From the NCBI RefSeq assembly GCF_000620505.1, contig NZ_JIBC01000008.1, forward strand, positions 248,001 through 312,000: 64,000 nucleotides of DNA. The letters are read 5' to 3'. Shown in pieces: positions 62,059 to 64,000 of the stretch (position 1 is the stretch's first letter; each line of letters starts with the position of its first letter). The stretch comes from Sulfitobacter sp. 20_GPM-1509m (GTDB lineage: Bacteria; Pseudomonadota; Alphaproteobacteria; Rhodobacterales; Rhodobacteraceae). The notes under the pieces were generated by a model. The model was not told the DNA's origin and ran no database searches. It saw nothing but the letters and a program-made list of their open reading frames with translations. Position numbers and translations under genes: made by a program.

Positions 62059-62703
62059 TCAGCGCGCCAGCAATGGCGCGATCAGTCCGGCAATACGCGC
62101 TGATCCTTTTCGTGACGGATGCAAACGGTCCGACGCGAAAAGGGACAGGTCGTCCGCCCGGAACACGTCATCCATATCCGCCAGCGTCACCCCGGCATCA
62201 GATCCGGCCATCCGCCGCAGCCGGTCCTCCAACACCTGATAGGGCCTTTCGCATGCGGTGCCCGCATACCGTGGCGCGGTATAGTAGTCCGCCCAGATCA
62301 CCTTTGACCCGCGCGCCCGCAGATCGGCCACCAACGCGGGGATCGCACCCTGGGTCCCGTTTTCGGAAATCAGCCGATCCAGAACCGCCCCGCAGTCAGA
62401 GCAGTTGCAATTCGCGCTCAGGTCGTTGGCGCCGCCGTTCAAAATCACCCACTCGGGCCGCAACCCCTCCAGCTGTGCCGGAATGTTCAATGGCCCGATG
62501 CCGCCGATGATACGCGCAGAGGGCAAGGAAACATCCCCGACAGGAGCGCCCAGACCCGCGCGCAAACCGTCAGCGACAGAACCGCCTGCGGTCCGGTTCC
62601 AGGCCATGACGGAATCCCCCGCCACAATGATGCGTGCATCCTGCGGCACGCCGCGTCCACAGGCGCTCAGCAGGCACAGGACGAATATGATACAGTATTT
62701 CAT
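62059..62703 (-). CDS. SGNH/GDSL hydrolase lipoprotein
   Basis: 214 residues. Lipobox LLSAC gives Cys15. GDSVMAWNR has the nucleophile Ser31; ILNGGANDLS near 88 is block III; DRLHPSRKGS near 193 holds Asp and His. A cluster CNCSDC near 98 is unusual and may bind metal or form disulfides. Family: periplasmic esterase, lipase or acyltransferase. Monocistronic. Confidence 0.91.
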   Translation of the reverse strand: MKYCIIFVLCLLSACGRGVPQDARIIVAGDSVMAWNRTAGGSVADGLRAGLGAPVGDVSLPSARIIGGIGPLNIPAQLEGLRPEWVILNGGANDLSANCNCSDCGAVLDRLISENGTQGAIPALVADLRARGSKVIWADYYTAPRYAGTACERPYQVLEDRLRRMAGSDAGVTLADMDDVFRADDLSLFASDRLHPSRKGSARIAGLIAPLLAR

Positions 62704-62893
62704 CCTCGTGAATTAGTCCGCCCGACAGCGCGCTCAAGCCATACTGACGAAATCTTGCAAAGATCGTCCGCACAAGACACGGGCCCGCGCAAGGAACTCC
62801 CGCAAGCGGACGTATGAAGTTTTTTTGTCTCTGCCGTAATTGCATTGACCATCCCCGTCCTCCTGCGCAGACTGATGCGCACAAGGGAGGCTG

Positions 62894-62932
62894 ATGGCCG
62901 CCCGTATCTGCCATGGAACCCGGGGGTCCTAA
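62894..62932 (+). CDS. short leader peptide upstream of the peptide-binding protein
   Basis: The 12-codon frame MAARICHGTRGS begins 3 nt after a strong AAGGGAGG and its TAA shares one base with the next gene's ATG (TAATG). The downstream ATG has only a weak ribosome site, so the leader may drive its translation. It is too short to carry family evidence. Confidence 0.4.
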   Translation: MAARICHGTRGS

Positions 62933-64000
62933 TGTCTGAATTTTCAAGAATTTTCGCCGCAACCACTGTCGCGCTGGGAATGGGCTTGTCGCCACTGGCC
63001 GCCGCCGCCGACCAGATCATCATCGGCCTGCAACAGGAACCGACCACGCTTGATCCCACCGCCGACGCCACCGCGTCGATTGACGGCATGATGACCATGA
63101 ACGTGTTCGAGGCGCTGACCATCGTGGCCGAGAACGGAGAAGTCCAACCGAACCTGGCCACCGGCTGGAAAATTTCGGATGACGGGCTGACCTATACTTT
63201 CCAGCTGGCCCAGGACGTGACATTCCACGACGGCACCACCTTTGACGCCGACGACGTGGTGTTCTCTTTCAACCGTGCCATGGCCGAAGACAGCGTGAAC
63301 CCGTCCAAGTCGATCTTCAAACCGATCGAGAGCGTCACTGCCATCGACCCGCACACCGTTGAAATCAAACTGTCGCGCAAGGATGCGTTTTTCCTGTTCA
63401 ACATGGGTCAGGGCGACAGCGCCATCGTGGCCTCTGAATCGGTGGACACCAACAACACCAACCCCGTGGGCACCGGTCCGTTCAAATTTGACAGCTGGAC
63501 CCGGGGCGATCGCCTGACACTGGTGAAAAACCCGGACTACCGCGATGCCGCAGGCGTGGCGCTGGACAAGGTCGAGTTCCGCTTTATCTCGGATCCCTCC
63601 GCTGCCACGGCCGCGATGATGGCCGAAGAGCTGGACGCCTTCCCCGGCTTTCCCGCGCCCGAACTGCTGGTCCAGTTCGAAGCCGACCCGCGCTTTCGCG
63701 TGAACATCGGCTCGACCGAGGGCGAGGTCATCCTGGCCATGAACAACTCGAAACCGCCCTTCGACAACATCGAGGTGCGCCGCGCCGTGGCCACCGCCGT
63801 GAACCGCGACGAGATCATCGAAGGCGCGATGTACGGCCAGGCCGTGCCCATCGGCAGCTTTTACCCGCCGCACGGCACCGCCTATGTCGATCTGACCGAC
63901 GCCTATCCGCACGACACGGCCAAGGCCAAGCAGATGTTCACCGACGCGGGAGTCGAAGGCACCACCATGACCCTGCGCGTGCCGCCCTTCCCCTATGCCA
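62932..64000 (+). CDS. peptide/oligopeptide ABC transporter binding protein, 3' end outside
   Basis: Plus-strand frame open from the ATG at 62932 to the right edge (356 codons shown). A signal peptide (cleavage near AAAAD) precedes the SBP family 5 fold: GLQQEPTTLDPTADATASID near 28, ATGWKISDDGLTYTFQLAQD near 70, TFHDGTTFDADDVVFSFNRA near 93, and NPVGTGPFKFDSWTRGDRLT near 178. Captures oligopeptides or similar solutes. The first gene of an operon continuing to the right. Confidence 0.95.
   Translation, partial: MSEFSRIFAATTVALGMGLSPLAAAADQIIIGLQQEPTTLDPTADATASIDGMMTMNVFEALTIVAENGEVQPNLATGWKISDDGLTYTFQLAQDVTFHDGTTFDADDVVFSFNRAMAEDSVNPSKSIFKPIESVTAIDPHTVEIKLSRKDAFFLFNMGQGDSAIVASESVDTNNTNPVGTGPFKFDSWTRGDRLTLVKNPDYRDAAGVALDKVEFRFISDPSAATAAMMAEELDAFPGFPAPELLVQFEADPRFRVNIGSTEGEVILAMNNSKPPFDNIEVRRAVATAVNRDEIIEGAMYGQAVPIGSFYPPHGTAYVDLTDAYPHDTAKAKQMFTDAGVEGTTMTLRVPPFPYA

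Noticed and set aside
62944-63912. A 322-codon minus-strand frame near the right end
   Set aside because: The plus strand there encodes a clear family 5 binding protein open to the window edge; the antisense frame has no family features.
1-64000. CRISPR arrays, tRNA or rRNA genes, insertion sequences, prophage genes
   Set aside because: No direct-repeat arrays, transposase or integrase motifs, CCA-ended cloverleaf or ribosomal RNA stretch were seen while reading the window.

Overview
The window is a gene-dense, fairly GC-rich alphaproteobacterial chromosome segment, most likely from a Rhodobacterales/Roseobacter-type marine heterotroph. This is inferred from gene content: four secondary or ABC uptake systems for organic acids, TTT and TRAP transporters, a fused cytochrome oxidase subunit I/III, a xylose isomerase operon and many acyl-CoA catabolic genes. 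I see no rRNA, tRNA, CRISPR array, transposase or plasmid function; taxonomy below order level is not supported.

Layout. (1) 1-5548, minus strand: a catabolic operon of enoyl-CoA hydratase, NDP-forming acyl-CoA synthetase, two acyl-CoA dehydrogenase (ACAD) subunits and an SDR that runs off the left edge. It faces a plus-strand pair (orphan Bug-type binding protein plus SDR) and a TetR gene. Three matching dyads (CTGACY-N4-GGTCAR) tie these transcripts together. (2) 8233-11176: a LysR gene divergent from a luciferase-like monooxygenase and its flavin reductase. (3) 11301-19240, minus: SDR, Liv-type binding protein, SMP-30 lactonase-like protein, NDP-forming acyl-CoA synthetase, SnoaL-like protein, flavin reductase and a Baeyer-Villiger-type monooxygenase. 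(4) 19500-28360: an IclR regulator, and an operon of AMP-forming CoA ligase, ACAD, enoyl-CoA hydratase, ACAD and the LivG/F/H/M transporter. Regions 1-4 together look like an island for uptake and beta-oxidation-like breakdown of a cyclic ketone or alicyclic acid; the substrate is not determined.

(5) 28520-31505: a TctC-TctB-TctA tricarboxylate-type transporter under a 22-bp perfect palindrome. (6) 31887-40160: a TRAP transporter, hydantoinase/oxoprolinase A and B subunits, and a LysR regulator with a clear dyad upstream of hyuA. (7) 40368-47354: a caa3-like oxidase operon (APC permease, subunit II with cytochrome c domain, subunit I/III fusion, small membrane protein, CtaG, triheme cytochrome c). 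By eye its subunit I lacks the K-channel lysine and the D-channel asparagines. (8) 47415-50498: membrane PQQ dehydrogenase with a textbook terminator, then an MgtC/SapB protein. (9) 50658-52825: a polar amino-acid ABC transporter. (10) 53107-61118: a LacI-type regulator, xylose isomerase, sugar-epimerase-like and Gfo/Idh genes and a sugar ABC transporter, all minus strand and mostly overlapping. (11) 61469-64000: a CHAP-domain lipoprotein, an SGNH-hydrolase lipoprotein and the start of a peptide-type ABC binding protein.

A cross-cutting signal: the binding-protein genes of unrelated transporters (Bug, Liv, Tct, TRAP, sugar ABC) are each followed 6-19 nt after the stop by a strong stem-loop. 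In four of the five this lies before the next cistron. It probably sets binding-protein mRNA levels apart from the downstream genes.
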